DNA of 64,000 bases from Streptomyces sp. NBC_00154 (GCF_026342835.1 NZ_JAPEMI010000001.1:4532501-4596500), one strand, 5' to 3'. Counted from the stretch's first letter, positions 7,618 through 16,099 are shown. A program made the numbers and translations. The notes: generated from the sequence alone by a model not told the origin.

Positions 7618-8231
7618 CAAAGTCCACGCCACATTGCGGATCCCTGTCGCCGTGATCGCGACCTTCATCGTCAATGTCGCCGCCCCGGCGATCCGTACCG
7701 AACTCGGCGCGTCCGGCAACGGGTTGCAGCCCGTCGCTCGCGGTCTTCAGCGCTGCCTCGTTCGCCTGCGTACTGGCTTCGGGCGCCGGGCAGTTGATCG
7801 CCTTCCGGCTGGTTCAGGGCGTGGGTGCGGCGGTGGGGATCCCAAAAGATCCTGGTTCGGGGCGGGTTCGTCCTGGTGACTGTCGCTTCAGTGGCTGTCG
7901 GGCTCGTGATGCGTGATGGAGGGGAGGGCGAAATCGGGCTGTATGCCGCTTTGGTCGTCATGGGGGCCGGACTGGCGTTGGGCTTCGGTTCCACCCTGCC
8001 GGGCGCGCCCGCCGCCGTACGGCCGGAGGGCGCCGCCGATGCGAGCGTGTGCTGGTGGCCGTGACCCAGCTCGGCCGGTTGATCGGTGTCGCGACCTTCG
8101 GCACGCGCTTCCTCAACCACCTTGATACGCCAGGGGCGCACGGGTCCGCGGGCGCGCTGTGGGTAAGCGCCTTCGCGCTCCTGATGGCCGCGATCGCGGG
8201 TGCGTCGGCAGGTCTGTACGGCGTCGGCAGC
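7618..8231 (+). pseudogene. decayed MFS drug transporter (EmrB/QacA type)
   Basis: Recognisable pieces of a 14-helix MFS exporter lie in at least three frames. IATFIVNVAAPAIRTELGAS (about 7655-7735) is the helix-1 region. ASGAGQLIAFRLVQGVGAAV (about 7770-7840) is the helix 3-4 region. VVMGAGLALGFGS (about 7955-7990) and VTQLGRLIGVATFGTRFLN (about 8055-8115) are from the C-terminal third. The conserved GxxxDRxGRR loop and the whole centre are missing, so there is a large internal deletion as well as frameshifts. No intact start or frame spans it. It lies between two identical tRNA-Ala genes. Confidence 0.75.
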
Positions 8232-8324
8232 CGGTCGATTCTCCGCAGGGCTGACCCCCTTGCGGGGCCATGGCAGAATCGGACCGCCGGAGGGGGAGAC
8301 GGACCGAACGGGAGGGAGCGCGCG

Positions 8325-8432
8325 ATGCCTGCGAGCCGCCACGAGGTCGCGGACCTGCCCTTTGTTCCCGAAGTTTCCCGAGTGTCCGAAGCCCCCGAGG
8401 TCTCCGAGTTCCCCGAAGGCGGCGTCGGCTGA
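8325..8432 (+). CDS. possible 35-residue small protein
   Basis: An ATG preceded by GGGAGGGAG (8 nt upstream) opens a 35-codon frame ending 3 bp before the next ATG at 8436, an arrangement typical of translational coupling. The product is rich in Val, Glu, Pro and Ser, with an imperfect repeat (VSRVSEAPEVSEFPE). There is no hydrophobic segment. It may be a genuine leader or small protein, or simply read-in from the adjacent MFS remnant. Confidence 0.35.
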   Translation: MPASRHEVADLPFVPEVSRVSEAPEVSEFPEGGVG

Positions 8433-8435
8433 CTC

Positions 8436-8669
8436 ATGGGTGCACACAGGCGGAAGTGCGACTGGTGCGGCAGCGGTACGCCCATCGTCAGGGACATGGA
8501 CCCGATCAACCTCGAGTACCAGTACTGGTGCGAGGAGTGCGCGCGGGCGCTGATCATAAAAGGCGACCCGATCGAGACATATCGGGAACTGGAAGGGGAG
8601 CCGATCTACGGGCGGCTCCTGGAGGAGCACTGCACCCTGAAGCGCTTCTACTCCTTTGCCACCGCCTGA
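8436..8669 (+). CDS. small zinc-ribbon protein
   Basis: A 77-residue protein with two CxxC pairs, Cys8/Cys11 (CDWC) and Cys32/Cys35 (CEEC), spaced as in a zinc ribbon. An acidic C-terminal half contains DPIETYRELEGEPIYGRLL. The function is unknown; the size and shape suggest a nucleic-acid or protein adaptor. I recall near-identical proteins in other Streptomyces, so it is conserved although it lies between tRNA genes and beside a pseudogene. It is preceded closely by a possible small ORF. Confidence 0.85.
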   Translation: MGAHRRKCDWCGSGTPIVRDMDPINLEYQYWCEECARALIIKGDPIETYRELEGEPIYGRLLEEHCTLKRFYSFATA

Positions 8670-8727
8670 GCGCCCACGCCAGGCGACCCTCCCGAATCGG
8701 GTCATACCGACACCGCGGGGAATCGAT

Positions 8728-8758
8728 TTGGTGGTGGGCCGGGGTGACCGTGTAATGT
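8728..8758 (+). promoter_or_regulatory. putative promoter of the second tRNA-Ala
   Basis: TTGGTG and TAATGT with a 19-bp spacer end 38 bp before the tRNA. The -10 matches the consensus well; the spacer is 1-2 bp long. Confidence 0.45.
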
Positions 8759-8796
8759 TCTCGATGTCGCCAGGGAGACCGGGCGGAAAACAGCAC

Positions 8797-8869
8797 GGGG
8801 CTATAGCTCAGTTGGTAGAGCGCCTGCATGGCATGCAGGAGGTCAGGAGTTCAATTCTCCTTAGCTCCA
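8797..8869 (+). tRNA. tRNA-Ala (anticodon GGC), copy 2
   Basis: Identical over 73 nt to the gene at 7355-7427, including the G3:U70 identity pair and the GGC anticodon. CCA is not encoded. The flanks of the two copies differ, so each has its own promoter and terminator. Confidence 0.97.
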
Positions 8870-8880
8870 CAGTGAAGTAA

Positions 8881-8919
8881 CAGGAAGCGGGTCATCCGAA
8901 TCGGATGACCCGCTTCCTG
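8881..8919. terminator. bidirectional hairpin terminator
   Basis: CAGGAAGCGGGTCATCCG pairs perfectly with CGGATGACCCGCTTCCTG (18 bp, AAT loop). It lies between tRNA-Ala copy 2 and the 3' end of the convergent NuoF-like gene and can serve both. Confidence 0.85.
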
Positions 8920-8944
8920 TCTGTGCAGGGCTTGTTTGTGCAGG

Positions 8945-10522
8945 TCAACTACGGCCGCTGCCAAGAGCCTTGCGGCCGGCGGCCGGCGGCAGCGCGGGAC
9001 GTTCCGCCGGTGCCTGCTCAATACGGAGTGCCAGCGCGGGGCACCGGCGCACAGCGCGCTGCGCACGCCCTCGCAGATGCACCGGAACCGCGGCGTCCGC
9101 GAGCGCGGGATAACCGTCTGGGCCCAGCCTGATCAGCTCCGGGACGATGTCCGCGCAGAGTCCGTGCCCCTTGCAGAGTGTCCAGTCCACCGCCAGCTTC
9201 TCGCCGCTCGGAATGGACTCCTCCAGGTCCTGGTAGCCGGGCGCGGGCAGGGGCAGGACCCCGACCGTCTCCCGGCCGCAGCCGCCGTCCAGGACGTGCG
9301 CGGCCAGATCGTCCGTGAACGCGGACAGGGTCGAGGCCAGGAAGCGGGCTGAGCCGTCCGGATGTTTGCAGGCGCCCCGGCCCTTCACCGCCTGCGTCAC
9401 CTCGCGCAGCGCCTCCAGGGCTGCGGGACCGCCGCCGTTCAGCAGGTCGGACAGTCCACCGGCCGCGGCCGGCAGCCCCAGCTTGCAGGGGCCGCACTGG
9501 CCCGCGGTCTCGGCGGCCAGCCAGTTCGCGATCCGCAGCGACTCGCCCAGCGGGCAGGTTTCGGGCCCGATCGGCAGGATCGCGCCCGCGCCCAGCGCGC
9601 CGCCCGCCGCCGCCAGGGATGCCCGGGAGACGACGGCGTCGTGCGTGGCCATCGCATCGATCCAGTTGCCGTGGTAGCCGCCGGTCAGCACGCCCTGGGG
9701 CAGTGGCGGCGCGCCGGCGAGCTGGAGTACGTACCGCAGGGGCACACCGGTGGGCACCTCGATGACCATCGGGCGCGAGACGGCGCCGGAGAGGGTGAGC
9801 AGCACCGTGCCGGGCTCGTCGGGCAGTCCGGTGTGCCCGTAGCGTCGGGCGCCGATCCGGGCGGCGACGGCGAGCTGCGCGTATGTCTCGGCGTTCGACA
9901 GCAGTGTCGGGGCGCCGCCGACGCCCGACTCGGCCGCCCGCTCGCGACGGCCCGGCGGCAGCGCGGGGCCACCGCCCGCCGCCCTGATGACCGCGGAGGC
10001 CTCGCCGGAGACCATCCGCTCGGGGGTGCGCACCACCCGGGCGCGCAGCTGCTGTCCGCGACGGTCGGACAGGCCACGCTCGGCGAGAGCGTTGCGTATG
10101 GAGATCTCCGTGGAGTTACGGGTGACGGCGACGATCAGCGTGCGGGCGCCGAGCGCCTCCGCCGCCAGCAGGGCGCCGTCCAGGATCAGGTGCGGTGCGC
10201 GGTTCAGCAGGACGGTGTCCTTGCGACAGGCCGGCTCGCCCTCGCTGCCGTTGATCACGACGACGGGGCGTACCCCGCGCCGGATCGATGCCTTGGCGAC
10301 GGCACGCAGCTTCTTCCCGAAGGGGAAGCCCGCACCGCCGCGGCCACGCAGCGAGATGGTTTCGGCCAGTTCGGCCAGGCGCTCTCCGGTCATCGGTTCG
10401 AGCGGTCCGTGCACCTTCAGATGCATGGCGAGGTCGAGCCGCTCCACCAGGTCGAAGCCGGTGGTCAGCTGAGGGAGGCCGACGACACGGACTTCGGGCA
10501 CGTCGGGGAGGGGGAGGTTCAC
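8945..10522 (-). CDS. NuoF-like NADH-binding protein fused to a 3-Cys ferredoxin domain
   Basis: A 525-residue protein. Residues 40-250 match the NADH/FMN module of complex I subunit NuoF (GRGGAGFP at 60-67, NGSEGEP at 91-97), followed by a SLBB-like segment (about 250-300). The iron-sulfur motif, normally CGxCxPC plus a distal Cys, reads ETAGQCGPCK (Cys343, Cys346) with Cys385, so the first ligand is Ala340. A C-terminal domain (about 445-500) carries CKGHGLC and RRCP (Cys450, Cys456, Cys494), the pattern of actinobacterial [3Fe-4S] ferredoxins. The GTG start at 10522 overlaps the stop of the upstream ferric-reductase-like gene (GTGA), so the two form an operon. It is probably a soluble electron-input protein for that membrane partner; no complex I genes are nearby. 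Confidence 0.85.
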   Translation of the reverse strand: MNLPLPDVPEVRVVGLPQLTTGFDLVERLDLAMHLKVHGPLEPMTGERLAELAETISLRGRGGAGFPFGKKLRAVAKASIRRGVRPVVVINGSEGEPACRKDTVLLNRAPHLILDGALLAAEALGARTLIVAVTRNSTEISIRNALAERGLSDRRGQQLRARVVRTPERMVSGEASAVIRAAGGGPALPPGRRERAAESGVGGAPTLLSNAETYAQLAVAARIGARRYGHTGLPDEPGTVLLTLSGAVSRPMVIEVPTGVPLRYVLQLAGAPPLPQGVLTGGYHGNWIDAMATHDAVVSRASLAAAGGALGAGAILPIGPETCPLGESLRIANWLAAETAGQCGPCKLGLPAAAGGLSDLLNGGGPAALEALREVTQAVKGRGACKHPDGSARFLASTLSAFTDDLAAHVLDGGCGRETVGVLPLPAPGYQDLEESIPSGEKLAVDWTLCKGHGLCADIVPELIRLGPDGYPALADAAVPVHLRGRAQRAVRRCPALALRIEQAPAERPALPPAAGRKALGSGRS

Positions 10523-11883
10523 GGTCGGTCTCCTGCGGGTGCCTGCCAGGGTTCTCCGGCAGGGGGCGGATAGAGCGGCCCCGGTAGCGGTGCGGTCTCG
10601 TCGACGGCGGGCAGCGGGCCGGTCGGCACGTCGGTTCCGTACGGGTCGTACGGGTGCTCCTGGGCGGGTTCGTACGGGGGACGGAACGTCTGGGTCTGCG
10701 CCTGGACCGGTGGTGCCGGTGAGGGAGCGGGCCAGCGGCCGGCCGGTTGCTGAGGGCTCGGCCCGGGGACCGGGACCGCGTTCTCGGCGGCCCGTGAGAC
10801 AGCACGGTAGGCGGCGGAGATTCCGGGGTCGGGGCCTGTACGGGTGGGGCCTGTGCCCCCGACGGGTCCGGTGTCGGGGCTCGTGGCCAGACGGTCGGCG
10901 TTGCGGGGCGGAGCCTCGTACGAAGTCTCGTACGGAGCCTCGTACAGCGGTGGGGCGGGTGCGGAGAGAGGCGTGCGCGGGCGGTCGAACGATGATGGCA
11001 GCGGGGTGCCTCGCAGCTCCCGCCCGGGCTCGTCGCGACCCAGTTCGTCCCGGCCGAGCCCGCCGTAGGCACGTTCCCGGCGCAGTTCCTCCCGGCCCAG
11101 TTCCTCCCGACCGAGCGGAAGTACGCGCTCCGCGCCGGGCAGAGGGGACTCGCGGAGCGCCGGATCCGGCTCGGAGAGGAGGGCGTCCGGCTTGATCAGA
11201 GCGGCGATCAGGTCGGTGATCCGGCGTTTCGTCGGCGGCGGCAGCAGCCGCAGGCACAGGGCGGCGGCCACCGCGACCAGACAGAGGCTGTACATCACGA
11301 CGACCCAGGTCGCGGGTGGCCGGCCCGCGTACAGACCGTGGATCAGCGCCGCACACCAGGCCGGATAGGACAGTGCGTGCAGCGCGCGCCAGCGGCCCGC
11401 GATGCGGCCCGGGGTGGCGAAGGCACTGCGCAGCGCGCCGGTCGCGGCGGCGACGACCATCAGCAGGCCGGCCAGCGAGCCGAAACCGATCAGCCCGGCG
11501 GTGCCACGCACACCGAGGCCGAAAGGTATGACGGCGCCGAGCAGCGCCACATGTCCGAGCGTGACCTTCACGGTGACATGCAGGAGCAGGAAGCCGAGCG
11601 AGGCGGCGGCAGCGGCCCGGTGGATGCCCTGGCCGAGCAGGCGCTGCCGTGAGGACAGGAACAGCCGGTCGGTGGCGATCAGGCCCCAGGCCACCGCGGT
11701 GGTGAGCGAGACCAGTGACAGCACACCGGTGGTGAAATCGAGTGCGGCGCGCAAGTCGTCGCTCCCTGCGACGGCGAGCAGAGGGATGAGAACCAGCACG
11801 GCGACGGTGAGCCCGCCCTGTACCGAGCGGTTCGGTCCGGCGCTCAAGGTGGGGGATGAGCGGATCTTGCGATGAGGGTTCAT
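10519..11883 (-). CDS. ferric-reductase-like transmembrane heme protein with long disordered tail
   Basis: A 454-residue protein with about six membrane helices in residues 22-215. Two His pairs (His88/His102 and His169/His182) sit 13 and 12 residues apart on predicted helices, as expected for two b hemes in the ferric reductase/NADPH oxidase transmembrane domain. There is no FAD/NADPH-binding domain in the chain. Instead the C-terminal 230 residues are charged and Pro-rich, with GREEL/GRDEL repeats (about 258-290). The flavin/NADH function seems to be supplied by the coupled NuoF-like gene. The ATG at 11883 has GGAG 8 nt upstream; an in-frame ATG at 11928 is possible. Confidence 0.82.
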   Translation of the reverse strand: MNPHRKIRSSPTLSAGPNRSVQGGLTVAVLVLIPLLAVAGSDDLRAALDFTTGVLSLVSLTTAVAWGLIATDRLFLSSRQRLLGQGIHRAAAAASLGFLLLHVTVKVTLGHVALLGAVIPFGLGVRGTAGLIGFGSLAGLLMVVAAATGALRSAFATPGRIAGRWRALHALSYPAWCAALIHGLYAGRPPATWVVVMYSLCLVAVAAALCLRLLPPPTKRRITDLIAALIKPDALLSEPDPALRESPLPGAERVLPLGREELGREELRRERAYGGLGRDELGRDEPGRELRGTPLPSSFDRPRTPLSAPAPPLYEAPYETSYEAPPRNADRLATSPDTGPVGGTGPTRTGPDPGISAAYRAVSRAAENAVPVPGPSPQQPAGRWPAPSPAPPVQAQTQTFRPPYEPAQEHPYDPYGTDVPTGPLPAVDETAPLPGPLYPPPAGEPWQAPAGDRP

Positions 11884-12188
11884 TGGGGCGACTCCGAATT
11901 GTTCGGCAAAGCGGTCCCGTTGCGGCATGCTAAGTCGCTCCATACCGGCCAGTACGGGGTTTGAGCGGTTGCCCCGATAGAGGGCGGTACGCGGAGTAAC
12001 CCCCGCTTCCCGGACGTTCCGTCGCTGCCTCACGGAAGCCCGGCAGAGCCTTCCGGACGATCCGCTGCCGCTTCCTGGGGCTCCTCCCGGGGCGTTCCTC
12101 GGGCCTTTCCGGGGGCTCCGTCGTCCGTCGTTGTCCACGGAGCGGCAGCGCCGGGCTGCGCTCCGGGCCTGTGCGGTACCCTGACGCC

Positions 12189-12227
12189 ATGCGTGCCGTA
12201 CGCCTTCTGCTTAGCGAGCCGCGCTGA
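12189..12227 (+). CDS. leucine-codon leader peptide of leuS
   Basis: A 12-residue frame, MRAVRLLLSEPR, with three consecutive Leu codons (CTT CTG CTT), two of them the rare CTT. It lies 156 bp before leuS, just upstream of a factor-independent terminator hairpin. The pattern, with a ribosome stalling at Leu codons when charged tRNA-Leu is low, is that of transcription attenuation. A similar peptide precedes leuA at 54692. Its last codons (GCCGCGC, 12218-12224) are complementary to GCGCGGC at 12264-12270, which gives an alternative hairpin. Confidence 0.75.
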   Translation: MRAVRLLLSEPR

Positions 12228-12272
12228 TCAGTCCCGACCGGTGTGAATGCCTGGTTGGAATCGGCGCGGCGT

Positions 12273-12296
12273 CCCCTCCTGTGCGAGGGGCTTTTT
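12273..12296 (+). terminator. leuS attenuator (U-tract hairpin)
   Basis: CCCCTC pairs with GAGGGG around a 6-nt loop and is followed by CTTTTT, a rare classic U-tract terminator for this genome. It is placed between the leader peptide and the leuS start, 48 bp before the ATG. Confidence 0.8.
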
Positions 12297-12344
12297 CGTT
12301 TCCGTAAGCGCTGGCAGATGACGATCGATGGAGCTTTGAGGATC

Positions 12345-15218
12345 ATGAGCGAGACGAATTCCGCATCCGAGGTGGCTGCGCCGCACCGCTATACAGCGGC
12401 GATGGCTGCCGACATCGAGGCACGCTGGCAGGACTTCTGGGACGCCCACGGCACGTACGAGGCGCCGAACCCGACCGGCGATCTGGCGGACAATCCGGAA
12501 CTGGCCGCCAAGCCGAAGAAGTTCATCATGGACATGTTCCCGTACCCCTCAGGTGCGGGCCTGCACGTCGGTCACCCGCTGGGCTACATCGCCACCGATG
12601 TCTTCGCCCGTCACCAGCGCATGACCGGGCACAACGTGCTGCACACCCTGGGCTTCGACGCCTTCGGCCTGCCGGCGGAGCAGTACGCCGTACAGACGGG
12701 TACGCACCCGCGCGCCTCCACCGAGGCCAACATGGAGAACATGAAGGCCCAGCTGCGCCGGCTGGGGCTGGGCCACGACAAGCGCCGCTCGTTCGCGACG
12801 ATCGAGGCGGACTACTACAAGTGGACCCAGTGGATCTTCCTGCAGATCTTCAACTCCTGGTACGACACCGAGGCGGACCGGGCCCGGCCGATCGCCGACC
12901 TGGTCGCGCAGTTCGAGAACGGTGAGCGCCCGACCCCGGACGGCCGTGACTGGAGCGCGCTGAGCGCCGTCGAACGCGCCGACGTCCTGGGTCAGTACCG
13001 CCTGGCGTACGCGTCCGACGCGCCCGTCAACTGGTCGCCGGGGCTGGGCACCGTACTGGCCAACGAAGAGGTGACGGCCGACGGCCGTTCCGAGCGCGGC
13101 AACTTCCCCGTCTTCAAGGCCAAACTGCGCCAGTGGAACATGCGCATCACCGCCTACGCCGACCGGCTGCTGAACGACCTGGACGGGCTGGACTGGCCCG
13201 AGGCGATCAAGCTGCAGCAGCGCAACTGGATCGGGCGTTCCGAGGGCGCGCGTGTCGACTTCCCGGTCGACGGCGCGGGGGACATCACCGTCTTCACCAC
13301 CCGCCAGGACACCCTGTTCGGCGCCACCTACATGGTGCTGGCGCCCGAGCACGACCTGGTGGAGCGGATCATTCCGGCCGCCTGGCCCGAGGGCACCCAC
13401 CCGGTGTGGACCGGCGGTCACGCGTCCCCGGCCGAGGCAGTCACCGCCTACCGCAAGCAGGCCGCTGCCAAGTCCGACGTGGAGCGCCAGGCCGAGGCCA
13501 AGGACAAGACCGGTGTCTTCACCGGCGCGTACGCGACCAACCCGGTCAGCGGCGACAAGGTGCCCGTCTTCATCGCCGACTACGTCCTGATGGGCTACGG
13601 CACCGGCGCGATCATGGCCGTTCCAGCGCACGACGCGCGCGACTTCGCCTTCGCGCGCGCCTTCGAGCTGCCGATGCGCTGTGTCGTCGAGCCGTCGGAC
13701 GACCGCGGCACGGACCCCTCCACCTGGGACGACGCATTCGCCTCGTACGAGGCGAAGCTGGTCAACTCCGCGAGCGACGAGATCTCGCTGGACGGCCTGG
13801 GTGTCGTCGAGGCCAAGGCGAAGATCACCGCATGGCTGCAGGCGAAGGGCCTGGGCGAGGGAACCGTCAACTTCCGGCTGCGTGACTGGCTGTTCAGCCG
13901 CCAGCGCTACTGGGGCGAGCCCTTCCCGATCGTGTACGACGAGGACGGCATCGCCCACTCGCTGCCCGAGTCGATGCTGCCGCTGGAGCTGCCGGAGGTC
14001 GACGACTACTCGCCGCGCACCTTCGATCCGGATGACGCCGACACGCAGCCCGAGACCCCGCTGTCACGGAACGCCGACTGGGTCAACGTCACGCTGGACC
14101 TGGGCGACGGCAACGGCCCGAAGAAGTACCGCCGCGAGACCAACACCATGCCCAACTGGGCAGGTTCCTGCTGGTACGAGCTGCGCTACCTGGATCCGAA
14201 CAACGACCGGCAGCTGGTCGACCCGGCGATCGAGCAGTACTGGATGGGTCCGCGCGAGGGCCGGCCGACCGGTGGCGTCGACCTGTACGTGGGTGGCGCC
14301 GAGCACGCCGTACTGCACCTGCTGTACGCGCGGTTCTGGTCCAAGGTCCTGCACGACCTGGGGTACATCTCCTCGGCCGAGCCGTTCCACAAGCTGTACA
14401 ACCAGGGCATGATCCAGGCGTTCGTCTACCGGGACAGCCGCGGCATCGCGGTTCCGGCGGCCGACGTCGAGGAGCGCGACGGCGCGTTCTACCACCAGGG
14501 CGAGAAGGTCAGCCGCGTCCTGGGCAAGATGGGCAAGTCCCTGAAGAACGCCGTCACGCCCGACGAGATCTGCGCCGAGTACGGGGCGGACACGCTGCGT
14601 CTGTACGAGATGGCGATGGGCCCCCTGGACGTGTCGCGGCCGTGGGACACCCGCGCCGTCGTCGGTCAGTACCGGCTGCTGCAGCGGCTGTGGCGCAACG
14701 TCGTCGACGAGGAGACCGGTGAGGTCACCGTCGTGGACACCGAGCCCGGCGAGGACACGCTGCGCGCGCTGCACAAGGCCATCGACGGCGTCGGCCAGGA
14801 CATGGCCGGGATGCGCTTCAACACCGCCATCGCCAAGGTCACCGAGCTGAACAACCACCTGACCAAGGTGGGCGGCCCGCTGTCGCGGTCCGTCGCCGAG
14901 CGGCTGGTGCTGCTGGTCGCGCCGCTGGCGCCGCACATCGCCGAGGAGCTGTGGCGCAGGCTGGGCCACACCGATTCGGTCGTGCACCAGGACTTCCCGG
15001 TCGCCGACCCGGCGTACGTCGCGGACGAGACCGTGACCTGCGTGGTGCAGGTCAAGGGCAAGGTCAAGGCACGGCTGGAGATCTCCCCGTCGATCACGGA
15101 CGAGGAGCTGGAGGCGCTGGCCCTGGCCGACCCGGCAGTGGTCGCGGCGCTGGACGGGGCCGGGATCCGCAAGGTGATCGTGCGTGCGCCGAAGCTGGTC
15201 AACATCGTCCCTGCGTGA
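12345..15218 (+). CDS. leuS: leucyl-tRNA synthetase
   Basis: A 957-residue class I synthetase. The HIGH motif is LHVGHPLGY in PYPSGAGLHVGHP, and the KMSKS loop is GKMGKSLKN. The editing domain contains GTGAIMAVPAHDARDFAFA, with the Asp that limits post-transfer editing errors. The anticodon-binding domain and C-terminal extension are complete. ATG 12345 gives the usual MSETN start; an in-frame ATG at 12318 is possible but has a poorer Shine-Dalgarno sequence. Expression is probably controlled by the leader peptide and attenuator upstream, so that synthetase levels rise when charged tRNA-Leu falls. Confidence 0.97.
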   Translation: MSETNSASEVAAPHRYTAAMAADIEARWQDFWDAHGTYEAPNPTGDLADNPELAAKPKKFIMDMFPYPSGAGLHVGHPLGYIATDVFARHQRMTGHNVLHTLGFDAFGLPAEQYAVQTGTHPRASTEANMENMKAQLRRLGLGHDKRRSFATIEADYYKWTQWIFLQIFNSWYDTEADRARPIADLVAQFENGERPTPDGRDWSALSAVERADVLGQYRLAYASDAPVNWSPGLGTVLANEEVTADGRSERGNFPVFKAKLRQWNMRITAYADRLLNDLDGLDWPEAIKLQQRNWIGRSEGARVDFPVDGAGDITVFTTRQDTLFGATYMVLAPEHDLVERIIPAAWPEGTHPVWTGGHASPAEAVTAYRKQAAAKSDVERQAEAKDKTGVFTGAYATNPVSGDKVPVFIADYVLMGYGTGAIMAVPAHDARDFAFARAFELPMRCVVEPSDDRGTDPSTWDDAFASYEAKLVNSASDEISLDGLGVVEAKAKITAWLQAKGLGEGTVNFRLRDWLFSRQRYWGEPFPIVYDEDGIAHSLPESMLPLELPEVDDYSPRTFDPDDADTQPETPLSRNADWVNVTLDLGDGNGPKKYRRETNTMPNWAGSCWYELRYLDPNNDRQLVDPAIEQYWMGPREGRPTGGVDLYVGGAEHAVLHLLYARFWSKVLHDLGYISSAEPFHKLYNQGMIQAFVYRDSRGIAVPAADVEERDGAFYHQGEKVSRVLGKMGKSLKNAVTPDEICAEYGADTLRLYEMAMGPLDVSRPWDTRAVVGQYRLLQRLWRNVVDEETGEVTVVDTEPGEDTLRALHKAIDGVGQDMAGMRFNTAIAKVTELNNHLTKVGGPLSRSVAERLVLLVAPLAPHIAEELWRRLGHTDSVVHQDFPVADPAYVADETVTCVVQVKGKVKARLEISPSITDEELEALALADPAVVAALDGAGIRKVIVRAPKLVNIVPA

Positions 15219-15271
15219 CGGTCTCCGGCTAGCCGCCGAACGGCACACGACGGTGTGAGGGCTTTCCCTTA

Positions 15272-15320
15272 CGGGCAGGTTAGGGGTTCCGAAGGAACCC
15301 TCGGCCTGCCCGTTCCGTTT
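15272..15320 (+). terminator. leuS terminator
   Basis: An outer stem CGGGCAGG/CCTGCCCG encloses a perfect inner hairpin GGGTTCC-GAA-GGAACCC. A short T-rich run (GTTCCGTTT) follows. Confidence 0.85.
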
Positions 15321-15370
15321 ACGGTGGAGGGGCCGGTAGTCGGCAGCCGAATCGACATCCAAGGGGCGTC

Positions 15371-16099
15371 ATGGAAGCCGTGATCCTGATCCTGGGGCTG
15401 CTCTTTGTCGCGTTCATGGCCCTGGGCGTCTATGTGAGCGTCAAGGTCATCGGCGCGGCGAAGCGTGGCGTGGACCGCACGATCACGCAGGCGCGCCGCA
15501 CGGTCGAGGAGACCACGCTGCGGGCGAAGAGCTTCGGCCAGGTGGGAGTGGCCGGAGAGCTGGCACAGCTGCGGCTCTCGCTGCGGACGTCGATGCGAGC
15601 CACCCAGGAGGCGTTGCAGGCGGGCGTGGCCGAGGACGCCTCGCTGTCGGAGTCGCTGGGACTGTTCGAGCGACTGAGCGTGCACGGGCGGGAGCTCGAT
15701 GACGAACTGAAGAGGCTGGAGCGCGAGCCCGACCGGGCGACGGTCGCGTCGCTGCTGCCGGGCCTGAAGCAGCGCACGGAGCGGATCACGCACTCGGCGG
15801 AGTCGCTGCGGTGGGCCGCGCGCGACCGGGCGCGGCAGTTCGCCGACGACGATCTGGCGGCGCTGAACACGCAGATCGATGTCGAGGCGGGGGCGCTGCG
15901 GCACTGGACGGTGGAGGAGCCTTCGGCTGGTGCTGGTGCTGGTGCTGGTGCTGGCGGCGGTGCTGGTGGGCGTGGGGGCGACCGGGCGCGGAGCGCGCAG
16001 ACCGGCGAGGAGGGTCCGGAGGCGCTCACGGCTCGGGACCCCAGGGCGCAGGCCGGTTACCCCTGGCAGAAGGCCGTGCGGCCAGAGACGACCAATTGA
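15371..16099 (+). CDS. single-pass membrane protein with coiled-coil cytoplasmic domain
   Basis: A 242-residue protein with an N-terminal membrane helix (about 3-28) followed by a long charged helical region (30-180) with heptad-like spacing, for example RAKSFGQVGVAGELAQLRLS and the ELDDELKRLER segment. A Gly/Ala tract of (GA) repeats encoded by a GGTGCT repeat (about 15930-15970) links it to a short Arg/Glu tail. No enzyme motif is visible. The form suggests a scaffold or envelope-associated coiled coil. It is flanked by terminators or gaps on both sides, so it may be monocistronic. Confidence 0.82.
   Translation: MEAVILILGLLFVAFMALGVYVSVKVIGAAKRGVDRTITQARRTVEETTLRAKSFGQVGVAGELAQLRLSLRTSMRATQEALQAGVAEDASLSESLGLFERLSVHGRELDDELKRLEREPDRATVASLLPGLKQRTERITHSAESLRWAARDRARQFADDDLAALNTQIDVEAGALRHWTVEEPSAGAGAGAGAGGGAGGRGGDRARSAQTGEEGPEALTARDPRAQAGYPWQKAVRPETTN

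Noticed and set aside
7431..7634. Minus-strand small ORF with a Cys-rich stretch (CTGPRTCGLPEC)
   Set aside because: Codon bias is good only in its second half, its end lies in the tRNA terminator, and I recognise no relative; possibly a gene remnant.
7355..8869. Integrative element with the tRNA copies as att sites
   Set aside because: No integrase, excisionase or transfer genes lie between them; both tRNAs are complete with their own promoters and terminators.
12189..12344. T-box riboswitch upstream of leuS
   Set aside because: No T-box sequence or specifier-loop structure is visible; a leader peptide with Leu codons explains the terminator better.
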